A program made the translations under genes and the position numbers. The notes beneath the pieces were generated by a model. The model was not told where the DNA came from. It did not search any database and worked only from the letters and a program-made list of their open reading frames with translations. Shown one piece after another: positions 7,257 to 15,050 of a stretch of 25,761 nt of DNA. The stretch is from Stramentimicrobium sp964433555 (GTDB taxonomy: Bacteria; Atribacterota; Phoenicimicrobiia; Phoenicimicrobiales; Stramentimicrobiaceae): positions 1 to 25,761 of the forward strand of contig CAYSRG010000030.1 of the NCBI GenBank assembly GCA_964433555.1, written 5' to 3'. Within the stretch, counting starts at the first letter, position 1; every line of letters begins with the position of its first letter.

Positions 7257-8213
7257 CTATCTTAAGAATGCTTCCACAGAAAAGGCAGCGATAGCGCCTT
7301 CACCGCAGGCAGTAACAACCTGTCGTAAACCTTTAGCACGCACATCACCACAGGCGAAAATACCATCTATTCTGGTCTTCATATTTTCATCAGTGATAAT
7401 ATAATCACTCTCATTAATTAATTGTTTCTGCATTTCTCCGAAAGAAGGGTAAATGGGCTTGTAACCGGTAAAGATAAAAACTCCCTGACAGGGTAGAGTA
7501 TTAATCTGTCCGTTATTTACATTTTTTAATTGAACAGCCTCAACCTGTGATTTACCGGTAATGGAAAGAACGATAGTACTCCAACTAAAGTTAATTTTGG
7601 GATTATTGAAAGCGCGCTCCTGGAGAATCTTAGTTGCTCTTAATTCATCTCTTCGATGAATAATGGTTATTTTGCTGGCAAATTTAGTTAAAAACAGAGC
7701 TTCTTCTAAGGCAGTATCGCCTCCTCCTACTACTACAATCTCCTTATTACGAAAGAAGGCTCCATCACAAGTACCACAGTAAGAGACTCCTCTTCCTGTT
7801 AACTCTTCTTCTCCGGGAACTTTTAACTTACTAGCTTCACCACCGGAGGCTACAATAACCGATTGACAGTAAAAAATACCATCACCAGTCTTGGCTTTAA
7901 AAATTATTTTATCTCCATACTGCACCTGAGAAATCTCCAACACTGTATTATTTATAATCTTTAAGCCAAATTTCTGAGCCTGCTGCTCGAATCTTTGCAT
8001 TAACTCAGATCCCATAATACCTTCGGGAAAACCAGGATAATTTTCAATTATCTCGGTTAAATTTGCCTGACCACCGCTAATTCCCTTCTCTAACAATATA
8101 GCATCAATTCGGGATCGGCTGAGATAAATACCAGCAGTTAATCCTGCTGGTCCTCCTCCGATTATAATATTCTCATAAATATAATTCTTGGAATTAATCA
8201 GTTCCCTTACCAT
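7257..8213 (-). CDS. trxB: Thioredoxin reductase (NADPH-type)
   Basis: This flavoenzyme passes electrons from NADPH through FAD to a redox-active disulfide and on to thioredoxin. The 318 residues show the FAD-binding GGGPAG (19-24), the active-site pair C146-G-T-C149 followed by DGAFF, a second nucleotide fold GGGDTALEEA, and HRRDELRA, the arginine-rich segment typical of NADPH use. The C-terminal FAD motif IDGIFACGDVR is also present. The usual active site is CATC; CGTC is a mild variant. An ATG at 8228 would add five residues, but its own sequence supplies the GAGGTG Shine-Dalgarno for the ATG at 8213, which is the better start. It lies 80 bp downstream of mobB. Confidence 0.93.
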   Translation of the reverse strand: MVRELINSKNYIYENIIIGGGPAGLTAGIYLSRSRIDAILLEKGISGGQANLTEIIENYPGFPEGIMGSELMQRFEQQAQKFGLKIINNTVLEISQVQYGDKIIFKAKTGDGIFYCQSVIVASGGEASKLKVPGEEELTGRGVSYCGTCDGAFFRNKEIVVVGGGDTALEEALFLTKFASKITIIHRRDELRATKILQERAFNNPKINFSWSTIVLSITGKSQVEAVQLKNVNNGQINTLPCQGVFIFTGYKPIYPSFGEMQKQLINESDYIITDENMKTRIDGIFACGDVRAKGLRQVVTACGEGAIAAFSVEAFLR

Positions 8214-8292
8214 TTTTTTACACCTCATTGTTTAGCAATCATCTTCTTAATAACATTGTTAAAGATTTGACCTGTATCAATTATAATACCTA

Positions 8293-9042
8293 TTATTTTA
8301 TGTCTCGGAATATATTTGCTTTTATTTCAATTTCTGCCTGTTCCAGAGAATCAATATCCTTAAGTGGTGCTAACATACCATATATTAAGCTCTGATATAA
8401 CTTAGACATGAATTGGTTAAGAGGAATCCCCTTGCCATTAACCTTAAGAGAAACGTAATCCTGGGTGTAAGAACATTTTTGTATTGACTCTTGTCCTTTG
8501 ATAATGGCTTTAGCTAAACCATAACAACTTTTATACCCACATTTTTCACAATTTGCATCTGCTAATAAAAATCCTTTTTCCTCTATACATTCTACCATCT
8601 TTTTTAGATCTTTTTCCTCGTTAATTAAAAAATTAACAATCTTCTTTTCTTTTAAGGTTACTTCTATTCCAGCGGTAAAAAGTTCTAGACCATCAGCGAG
8701 TAATTCTTTTTCTTTCTCTTCCTTTAAACAAAGAATTTTGGGGAAATATTTTAAGCTTTTAAATCCCTCTATAATTAAAAAATCAGCTGAGAGTAAAGGC
8801 ACAATCTTTGTTAAATCCCATTTTCCACTCATTATTATTTCAGTGCTCTCAGGTGTTATCAGGACTGCTTTTCCTACTTCCTTTAATAATTTACCAGTAT
8901 CACTTTGTTCATGATGGACAGTTTTACTGGAATGTTTTATTACCACAACCCTATAATTTTTATTTTTTAATGCTCTGGCAAGTGCTATAGCCAGGGTTGT
9001 TTTACCACTATTTTTAAATCCAACAATTCCAATTGCTTTCAT
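8293..9042 (-). CDS. MobB-like P-loop protein with a C-terminal iron-sulfur motif
   Basis: The N-terminal half resembles MobB, a GTP-binding helper in molybdenum cofactor dinucleotide synthesis: P-loop GFKNSGKTT (8-16), VIKHSSKTVHHEQSDTG (the His/Asp-rich MobB segment) and FLIIEGFKS. MobB proteins are normally about 165-175 residues; this one has 249. The extra part has four cysteines, C165-x2-C168-x4-C173-x16-C190, in the run NCEKCGYKSCYGLAKAIIKG. That spacing matches the 4Fe-4S domain of corrinoid and Rnf-type proteins. About 60 further residues follow. The cluster and any role in delivering molybdenum or tungsten cofactor to an anaerobic enzyme are inference; no other Mo-cofactor gene is in the window. 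The start follows AAGGAGG, and promoter 9071-9099 lies upstream. Confidence 0.82.
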   Translation of the reverse strand: MKAIGIVGFKNSGKTTLAIALARALKNKNYRVVVIKHSSKTVHHEQSDTGKLLKEVGKAVLITPESTEIIMSGKWDLTKIVPLLSADFLIIEGFKSLKYFPKILCLKEEKEKELLADGLELFTAGIEVTLKEKKIVNFLINEEKDLKKMVECIEEKGFLLADANCEKCGYKSCYGLAKAIIKGQESIQKCSYTQDYVSLKVNGKGIPLNQFMSKLYQSLIYGMLAPLKDIDSLEQAEIEIKANIFRDIK

Positions 9043-9070
9043 ATTATCCTCCTTGTTTACAATCGCTTAT

Positions 9071-9099
9071 ACTATACCAAAAGGTAATTTAATTAGCAA
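9071..9099 (-). promoter_or_regulatory. Promoter of the MobB-like gene
   Basis: On the minus strand there is a -35 TTGCTA (9094-9099), a 17-bp spacer and a -10 TATAGT (9071-9076). Transcription would start near 9064, about 20 nt before the ATG at 9042. It may also drive trxB and the isomerase gene. Confidence 0.6.
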
Positions 9100-9201
9100 G
9101 AAGTTAAGCAAGCTGGTTAAAAATTTATTGAACTTAATTTAAAATTAGGAATAGAAGGGAGGTAGTTTTAAAAACTATACCTTGACCATCAACAAATATA
9201 A

Positions 9202-10611
9202 TTAAAATAAATTATGGTGGGAGCATGGTTGCGTTATTAAACGGAAAGCAACTGCAGCTTGTCTTTTTGCCATAAGAGGAAGAGACCTATGGCCTAAGGG
9301 AGTAGTAGTTAGGTCTGCCTTCTCCTGTGAATGTCCAGCAGTAGCAGGAACATCAGCCATAGCTATTGTTGCACAACCTCTTTCAGAACCCAAACCTGGT
9401 ATACTCCAAGAAGCCCATTGACCAACATCCCAACCACTGGCTAGACTACCTGGTTCATCTAAAGTCATGTCTTCGTCACTATACATCTTAGTATAATACC
9501 AACCTAAAGCATTCGCCCAAGCAGTGGAGACACCATTGACATAATCAGTATAATGGATGATTTCAACTTCACAGAAGGTCCCCATTGCCGCTGCTTTGGC
9601 AATTATATCTATTTGTTCTACCTTTTGATTCAGTTCCTCCTGACTTAAGTCGGGATTTGCTCTGACCCAATGATCAAAAATTACATGAGGATTAATAACA
9701 TTGAGAGCTATTGCTGTTTCAATAACAGCTCCGTGGAATCTAAATTCTGGTTTAGAATGCTCTCTTATCATATCAACCATCATCCACATTACTCGCAAAG
9801 CATCACCGGCATCTCGCCCATTCCAGGGGTCACCAGCTGAATGGGCAGTTTGCCCAGAAAATTCATATAAATTGGCATTAATGAGTTGTGCACCGCCAGT
9901 TCCTGCTAACGGTCTTTTTATTGGTCCAGAATTAACACCACCATGAGTTTGAAGTATAAAATCTACTTCATCAAAATATCCTGCTTTAAACATAGCAGTG
10001 GGATCAGGAGGAGGTATTTCTTCTGCTGGCAGATGGATTACCCAGATACTACCTGGCAGATTGTATTCATCCATAATCTTGGCCATTGCAATAGCTGCAC
10101 CAACTGCAACAGGTGGTTGCTGGTTATGAGCACAACCATGGAATGGTGGATCACCACGTAAAGCATGCATCTCAGTTGTAAAAGCAATAACTGGGTATTC
10201 CGATTTGCCTTTATATTTAGCAGTAAAAGCAGCGGGTAAGTTTCTGGCATTATGGAGCTTTTCCACTACAGAATTATACCCTTCTTCTAAACCTTCAACG
10301 CCAAACTGCATCTCAAATCCGAATTTTTCAAGCTCAGCGGCAACATATTTAGATGATTCAAATTCATAGTATCCAGGTTCTGGATTGTTATACAAATGAT
10401 CACTCATCTCAATCATTTGAGGTGTATAATCATCAATATATTTTTCTATCTTCTCTCTTAAGGCATTGATTTCTGGTGTTTCTGGTGGAAGCTCCTCTAA
10501 TGTAATTAACTGAGGTGGTGGTTCTACTGCTAAAACTGTAGAAAAGCCAAGAAAACATATATTTAAAAATACTATACCAAAAATTAACCATAATTTTCTC
10601 TTCATTTTCAT
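9202..10611 (-). CDS. Exported M20-family amidohydrolase (AbgB/M20D-like)
   Basis: The 469-residue product begins with a signal peptide (charged MKMKRK, hydrophobic core to about residue 26, TVLA before VEPP). The rest resembles M20D peptidases and amidohydrolases such as p-aminobenzoyl-glutamate hydrolase, which cut N-acyl amino acids with two metal ions. Expected ligands are visible: HGCAHN with C160 and H162, the acid pair in HLPAEE, H in LQTHGG, and a late His in TAGHSQEKAD. In AbgB-like relatives the segment before this reads EYDAL; here it is EMHAL, so a usually conserved Asp is His. Export is unusual because AbgB is cytoplasmic. The substrate is unknown. The start follows AAGAAGGAT. 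Its promoter is at 10744-10772 and the leader contains a start-stop element. Confidence 0.83.
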   Translation of the reverse strand: MKMKRKLWLIFGIVFLNICFLGFSTVLAVEPPPQLITLEELPPETPEINALREKIEKYIDDYTPQMIEMSDHLYNNPEPGYYEFESSKYVAAELEKFGFEMQFGVEGLEEGYNSVVEKLHNARNLPAAFTAKYKGKSEYPVIAFTTEMHALRGDPPFHGCAHNQQPPVAVGAAIAMAKIMDEYNLPGSIWVIHLPAEEIPPPDPTAMFKAGYFDEVDFILQTHGGVNSGPIKRPLAGTGGAQLINANLYEFSGQTAHSAGDPWNGRDAGDALRVMWMMVDMIREHSKPEFRFHGAVIETAIALNVINPHVIFDHWVRANPDLSQEELNQKVEQIDIIAKAAAMGTFCEVEIIHYTDYVNGVSTAWANALGWYYTKMYSDEDMTLDEPGSLASGWDVGQWASWSIPGLGSERGCATIAMADVPATAGHSQEKADLTTTPLGHRSLPLMAKRQAAVAFRLITQPCSHHNLF

Positions 10612-10737
10612 AAATAATAATCCTTCTTTCTTTTGATTCTTTTACAAATTAGATTTAATTCTATTAATATTTTAAATCTATTACATTTTTTAATCCCTCC
10701 TTCTAATAATTGTTAATACTGCCATTAGTGAATATTA
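10612..10737 (-). promoter_or_regulatory. Long 5' leader of the amidohydrolase gene with a start-stop element and hairpin
   Basis: Downstream of the promoter the leader holds a strong Shine-Dalgarno (GAAGGAGGG, 10695-10703) and, 8 nt later, ATG (10684-10686) followed at once by TAA (10681-10683). After this comes an 8-bp inverted repeat, AGATTTAA with TTAAATCT, and then the ribosome site of the amidohydrolase gene. The start-stop could trap ribosomes and affect the hairpin or the downstream start, or it may be what is left of a deleted small gene. The function is inferred only. Confidence 0.35.
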
Positions 10738-10743
10738 GAAATG

Positions 10744-10772
10744 ATTATATTAATCACATTCTGTTATATCAA
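10744..10772 (-). promoter_or_regulatory. Promoter of the exported amidohydrolase gene
   Basis: On the minus strand there is a -35 TTGATA (10767-10772), a 17-bp spacer and a perfect -10 TATAAT (10744-10749). Transcription would start near 10737, about 126 nt before the coding start. Confidence 0.7.
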
Positions 10773-10833
10773 CCTATTAATTAAAAATATTTTATTTTTT
10801 TCCTTAATATTTTTAATTAAAGAAATATAGGTT
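10771..10833. repeat. Long AT-rich inverted repeat with 15-bp perfect arms
   Basis: TTAATTAAAAATATT (10777-10791) and AATATTTTTAATTAA (10806-10820) are perfect inverted copies with a 14-nt pyrimidine-rich loop. Outer AACCTAT (10771-10777) and ATAGGTT (10827-10833) add a second paired segment with a small offset. It lies between the HPP gene end and the amidohydrolase promoter, so it may end HPP transcription, or it may be a small palindromic insertion. Just beyond it, 10861-10875 (GAAGTG-GGG-CACTTC) is another short hairpin followed on the plus strand by TTTATT. Confidence 0.5.
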
Positions 10834-10951
10834 AATGGATGGAAATTATTAATAACAGATGAAGTGGGGCACTTCTTTATTGTACTTTTGACGAGAGGCA
10901 ATAAGGTTGGACGTAATTGGTTTCAAAAGCTAATGAATTATTGTTAAAATA

Positions 10952-11341
10952 CTAATACCTACCTACTAATATGCTTATAATAACTCTTATGAAGAAACCA
11001 GCAACAACTCCCCCTAATGCTGTACCTGCGGCAGGTGGGTGTTCCATGTTAATGATGTTCATAGTAAACATTGAACATGCAACAACGAGACCATAGATTA
11101 CATCTTCCCCTACTCCTGAGCTCGGATAAATATATAGAAAATAATGAACAAACACCATGCCAATAATATACCTCTTAATATATTTCTTTATAGAAGTAAT
11201 AATATTATGAGGCATGACAAAAATAGTAAATGCAGTAGCTGCCAGTGAAACCACTACAACTAAGTTTTGTTGTCGCAAGGCAATGAGTACTAGTAAGGCT
11301 GCTACAAAACCAATAGTGCCATGAAAAAATAATTTATCCAT
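10952..11341 (-). CDS. HPP-family integral membrane protein
   Basis: The 129 residues form about four transmembrane helices: roughly 5-22, 27-43, 58-72 and 84-127, the last region probably two. They carry the family signature EHPPAAGTALGG near residues 99-110, which names the HPP family (PF04982 type). HPP proteins are small integral membrane proteins; a plant chloroplast member has been linked to nitrite transport, but bacterial roles are mostly unknown. This protein is close to the length of the core domain, with no CBS extension. The ATG at 11341 has only a weak AGGT ribosome site. It lies alone between the amidohydrolase and PEGA-protein genes in the same direction. A possible promoter (TTGAAT, 16 bp, TATAGC) lies about 60-90 nt upstream. 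Confidence 0.8.
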   Translation of the reverse strand: MDKLFFHGTIGFVAALLVLIALRQQNLVVVVSLAATAFTIFVMPHNIITSIKKYIKRYIIGMVFVHYFLYIYPSSGVGEDVIYGLVVACSMFTMNIINMEHPPAAGTALGGVVAGFFIRVIISILVGRY

Positions 11342-11465
11342 CTTGACCTAAAGTATAAGTCAAATATTTTATTTATTCTTCTTGTCATATTTATTGCTAT
11401 AATAATACTTTTTCTCTATTCAAATATATAAAACATTCATTAACGTCATGCATTTCCTCAAATTA

Positions 11466-12986
11466 TCATTTTTCAATTTTAGCTAAATCTGCAAAAACTG
11501 ATGTTGTCTCTCCAGCATCAACAACGACTTTTTTCTGCCAGATTTGATATCCTTCTTTTATTACTGTAATTTCATAAACATTCTCTTCTAATTCATTAAT
11601 AATTTCTGCCCTAACAGCTGAAGTAATAGTTTGGTAACCACCATTAACAAATATTCTGGCATCATTCTCATTACAGTAAATAGCAATGGCTCCTTCTGCT
11701 AACTCCTGATCTTCTCTATGCAAATCTACATTAACTCGTGAGATACGGTCATTATAAATCCTTACAGTAGAGGTATAATCATAATAACCATCTTTTACAA
11801 TTTTTAATTCATAGCTACCCTCTTGAATATTAGCGATAACAATACTCCTGCTGGAGGAGGTACTATTTTGATAATTTCCATCTAAAAAAATCATGGCATT
11901 ATCTACATTACAGCTAATTTCCAAACTTCTAATTTGTATGATTTTCTCCAGATTAATAGTTAACTGGAGTCTTTGATTAGGTATCACCTCTACTCTTTGA
12001 AACCAATCATTGTACCCGCTTAAAGTAATCCCAACATCATGGAACCCGGCAGATACTTCTTCTAAGACAATATCTTTATTTACCTGTGTTAAACGCATAA
12101 ATTGACCATCAAGATAGATTCTGGCAATATCCTCATTACATCGAACTGCAATTGAACCATATTGCCCTGTTTCCTGCAAATTAGCACTGAGGAAGTTAGT
12201 TCTGTTATCAATAATCTGAGCTTGTCTCTCCCATGACTCATAACCACTAAGTTCAATCCGAACAATATATTCCCCAATTTGTAATTGCTCTAAGTTCAGA
12301 GGGGTCTGACCTACATAGCGCTCATTAAGGAAAACATCGGCTCCTTCAGGTTGTGCAGCAATATATAATCGACCGGTTCCTGGTCTGCGCTCAACTACCT
12401 GGTAGTGTAATATTTCACTACTAATCCATAGGGGTAATGGCAATCCTGTTAAAATACCTCTTATTCTCTGAATAAATAGATCTGTATCCTCTTCTAGTAT
12501 AGGCATAAATGTGGTTTCCAGCTTTCTTTCCATATCTCTGGTTATGAGAATAGGTTCTGTGGTAGCAAATCCCTGGATATATTCAATTCCCGGTGTTGTA
12601 CCTCGTTCAATAATATAATCGATATAATATTCACGATTAGCTTCTAACAATGAATTTTTTTGATTTTGATTGGGAAATAACAGCCGTATATTTCCCCGAC
12701 TATCATGCCCAAACAGAGTCACATAAGAGGTGTTACTGGTTCTGAAAGAAATCCTGACAATCTCATCCGGTGCATAAGTGGCACCAATACCTTTATCCAA
12801 TCTGAGAGATAAGGAGAAATCAGGTCTAGGATTAATTATCTGTATAGTCCTTTTCAACTCTTCCTCTCCTGCAGATATCACCATAGCGGTTGTACTTGCT
12901 AGTATCACTAAAATAAGTAGATAAAAAGGTATTAAGGATAAAAATTTATGGCTTAATCTCTTATTGTGCAATATATATTTTCTCAT
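11466..12986 (-). CDS. Exported DUF4384-like protein with four PEGA repeats
   Basis: The 506-residue product starts with a hydrophobic signal or anchor (about residues 17-38). The next domain (about 45-130), with YAPDEIVRISFRTSN, TLFGHDSRGNIRLLFPN and a YYIDYII strand, resembles DUF4384, often found in envelope proteins and next to kinase-like modules. Four PEGA-type repeats follow from about residue 215 to the end. Each opens with a G-x-hydrophobic strand (GRLYIAAQPEGADVFLN, GSIAVRCNEDIARIYLD, SLEISCNVDNAMIFLDG, GAIAIYCNENDARIFVNG) and closes with a Gly-Tyr pair. PEGA domains are beta-rich surface modules thought to bind other envelope components. The upstream ATG at 13007 is rejected because GGAGG sits just before the ATG at 12986. 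No enzyme motif is seen. Confidence 0.85.
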   Translation of the reverse strand: MRKYILHNKRLSHKFLSLIPFYLLILVILASTTAMVISAGEEELKRTIQIINPRPDFSLSLRLDKGIGATYAPDEIVRISFRTSNTSYVTLFGHDSRGNIRLLFPNQNQKNSLLEANREYYIDYIIERGTTPGIEYIQGFATTEPILITRDMERKLETTFMPILEEDTDLFIQRIRGILTGLPLPLWISSEILHYQVVERRPGTGRLYIAAQPEGADVFLNERYVGQTPLNLEQLQIGEYIVRIELSGYESWERQAQIIDNRTNFLSANLQETGQYGSIAVRCNEDIARIYLDGQFMRLTQVNKDIVLEEVSAGFHDVGITLSGYNDWFQRVEVIPNQRLQLTINLEKIIQIRSLEISCNVDNAMIFLDGNYQNSTSSSRSIVIANIQEGSYELKIVKDGYYDYTSTVRIYNDRISRVNVDLHREDQELAEGAIAIYCNENDARIFVNGGYQTITSAVRAEIINELEENVYEITVIKEGYQIWQKKVVVDAGETTSVFADLAKIEK

Positions 12987-13115
12987 GCTTTGACCTCCTT
13001 TATTCATTAAAAGATTTAAAAATTAAAGATATTTAATGGCCTTCCTTTGTTATGCTAAAGGGCACAAAAACTATTGATATATTTTTTCTTAATCATGATG
13101 GATGAGCTTTTTCAG

Positions 13116-13289
13116 TTATTCCTTATCCTCAATATCATTTTCTAAATCATCCCATCTTTCCGGTTTTCTAATAAATTTCTTAATAATTAATGCCACTAAA
13201 AACCATACCAATATAATAACACCCAACAGTATGAACAATTCTCTATATAAAGCAAAGATGTTTTTGAATTCTTTAATAAAAATTTCCAT
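13116..13289 (-). CDS. 57-residue single-pass membrane protein
   Basis: The product begins MEIFIKEFKNIFALYRELF, followed by a strongly hydrophobic helix (about residues 19-37, ILLGVIILVWFLVALII) and a basic then acidic tail (KKFIRKPERWDDLENDIEDKE). It looks like a small inner-membrane protein with its charged tail in the cytoplasm. ATG 13289 follows AGGAG with 8-nt spacing; a GTG nine bases upstream overlaps that site and is unlikely to be used. It lies 129 bp upstream of the PEGA-protein gene in the same direction and could be co-transcribed with it. A longer plus-strand frame (13102-13434) overlaps it but has low-complexity Ser/Phe/Asn content and no ribosome site. The family is not recognised. 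Confidence 0.65.
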   Translation of the reverse strand: MEIFIKEFKNIFALYRELFILLGVIILVWFLVALIIKKFIRKPERWDDLENDIEDKE

Positions 13290-13668
13290 AGATACCACTC
13301 CTAATTACAGTAAAAATGACACTCGCATATCAGATAGACTTAAAACCTCTAAAAAGTTCTGCTTCTTATATTCCAAATTTTATAATCTTTTTCTTCCATT
13401 TTTTTATCTCTATTTTAACAGAATATTCAAGTAGAATTCTTTCCCTTAAGAACTCCTAACATTAGCCTTAAGCTTAATATATCTATTAATACCGTGAATA
13501 TCTCTGCTATTTTAATCCTAATTTAAATCATAAATCCAGCATACATTGTTCTTTATTTTGATAATAACGGAACTTCCTCCTTTATACTGCAGAGTGGTAA
13601 TATTTAGTTATTACTTCTATATATTCTTTATACTTAAATAAATACCTTCATAAATAGAAAATTACATC
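13290..13668. other. Non-coding AT-rich gap, no clear elements
   Basis: Only very short frames occur here, none with a good ribosome site in the right place. A possible promoter for the 57-residue gene (TTGAAT, 16-bp spacer, GATAAA) lies near 13400-13430 on the minus strand. An orphan GGAGGAAG on the minus strand near 13570-13580 has no start codon at a suitable distance. Confidence 0.4.
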
Positions 13669-14604
13669 TTACAAAATTGTTTGAAAATAAACAGATATGA
13701 TAGTGAAAATTATTATGGTTATTACTGTTCCTAAAGATAGGGTATTTAAAACATAGGGCTGGATTCTTTCTTTAGGTATAAAAAGTGGGATAACAAATGG
13801 TGGTGGTAGTATGAATAGAGAATATAGCGCTACATGATATATTGGATCTAATTTTAACTGGGAATGAAATAAAAACCGACTTATTATAACGGCGATAAAC
13901 AGCAAAAATATAGTTCGCAAAGCAATAATTTTCAATGGTACTATAAAACTATTCAGTGATAATTTCATTTCATACCCGATAATAATTAGAATGAGGGGAA
14001 TAGTTACATTAGACAACAATCCCAGAGTCTCCAGAAAACCTTTCAGGAAAAAGTTTTTAACTATAATTACCTTTAAACCAGCAACATTGATGAATAGACC
14101 AGCAATGATAGCTATAATAATTGGTGAAGAAAAGAATCTTTTTATCAGCCAGCAATAATTGGCAGTTTTTTGATTGAGATAATACAATATGGCCATTAAA
14201 ACAAACCAAACATATAGTTCCTGTCCTAAATCTAGTAAAGCAAAATATTTGATGTTATCAAGTCCATAAATAGCTCCAAAAAGCGGTATACCCAGCATTC
14301 CCACTTCAAATCCAGTGAATAACAGAGGGCAATAAGGATCCTCTATACCAAAATAGGGATACAATGTTTTTCCTAAAAATAGCATCACCAGATTAACTAA
14401 AAAGATAGTAAGTACAATCATCCAGTATTCTGCTTTAATTTGCATATCTAAAAAGGCAATAAACAAAAGGGAAGGAAGTGGAAAATGAATAATAAATTTT
14501 TTTAACTCTTCAATAGTAGTCTCCGAAACAATTTTTTTAATTCTAATAGAATATCCCATAATCAAGAAAATAAATATGGGAAGAATATTTTCTATAACAT
14601 GCAA
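13669..14604 (-). CDS. AEC-family permease (auxin efflux carrier-like transporter)
   Basis: The 311 residues are almost entirely hydrophobic helices, about ten, with the opening ENILPIFIFLIMGYSIRIKK and a mid-protein break typical of the two-fold repeated AEC/PIN-like transporters. Conserved features include LPLPSLLF-like FPLPSLLFIAF (about 40-51), FEVGMLGIPLFGAIYG (about 103-118) and VTIPLILIIIGYEM (about 199-212). Bacterial members export or import small organic acids such as malate, or other metabolites; the substrate cannot be told. The start is TTG at 14604, with AAGAAGG 8 nt before it; an ATG four bases further in is out of frame. No partner enzyme is adjacent. Confidence 0.85.
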   Translation of the reverse strand: MHVIENILPIFIFLIMGYSIRIKKIVSETTIEELKKFIIHFPLPSLLFIAFLDMQIKAEYWMIVLTIFLVNLVMLFLGKTLYPYFGIEDPYCPLLFTGFEVGMLGIPLFGAIYGLDNIKYFALLDLGQELYVWFVLMAILYYLNQKTANYCWLIKRFFSSPIIIAIIAGLFINVAGLKVIIVKNFFLKGFLETLGLLSNVTIPLILIIIGYEMKLSLNSFIVPLKIIALRTIFLLFIAVIISRFLFHSQLKLDPIYHVALYSLFILPPPFVIPLFIPKERIQPYVLNTLSLGTVITIIIFTIISVYFQTIL

Positions 14605-15050
14605 TCGAATTACCTTCTTGTTTTCTTATTTTTAGAAATACCATTTAAAAATAAATAATTCTACTTATCTGGTTTTATGAAACTTCTACCATTTTTGCAC
14701 TACTACTCAGCTAATGATAAACACCGACCTATCTAATATATAGCTCTAATAAACTCTAGCAATCATTATCGTTTCCTTGTCCAAACAGTATAAAAAGCAA
14801 CTGTAAAACAATTTCCAGCTCCAACCAAAGCTACAAAGATAACCACACTAGACGAATCTATCATATTATTAAAAAATCCACTCCCTTGATTGTAATTCTT
14901 TCTTTCAATTTGTTACATTTTATATTTATTTCTAATAAACACTCCTATTCCAGGCCATTATTTCAGATATTATTTAGATTAATTGTTATTGGGTATACCA
15001 TATACCTAATAGATTAGAATAGCTAAAAAATTTGTAATATAATTTTATAT
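14605..15050. other. Gap between the OmpA and permease genes; holds one possible tiny gene
   Basis: Apart from the possible 32-codon frame at 14766-14864 nothing is recognised. A minus-strand AGGAGTG near 14938-14945 is followed by no ATG at a usable distance. Confidence 0.4.
14766..14864 (-). CDS. Possible 32-residue membrane peptide
   Basis: The frame reads MIDSSSVVIFVALVGAGNCF, then TVAFYTVWTRKR. It has an acidic start, one hydrophobic stretch (about residues 7-28) and a basic tail (TRKR), so it would insert as a single helix with a cytoplasmic C-terminus. The Shine-Dalgarno AAGGGAGTGG is strong but lies about 13 nt from the ATG, longer than ideal, and no alternative in-frame start is closer. 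It sits in an otherwise empty stretch. Confidence is limited by the spacing and the size; a chance frame remains possible. The family is not recognised. Confidence 0.45.
   Translation of the reverse strand: MIDSSSVVIFVALVGAGNCFTVAFYTVWTRKR

Noticed and set aside
10038..10250. Minus-strand frame of 70 codons within the amidohydrolase gene
   Set aside because: It is an alternative frame of a well-supported coding sequence.
13102..13434. Plus-strand frame of 110 codons
   Set aside because: It has low-complexity Ser/Asn/Phe content and no ribosome site, and overlaps the better-supported minus-strand 57-residue gene.
13538..13612. Short minus-strand frame with an internal GGAGGAAG
   Set aside because: About 25 codons with no start codon at a usable distance from the ribosome site.
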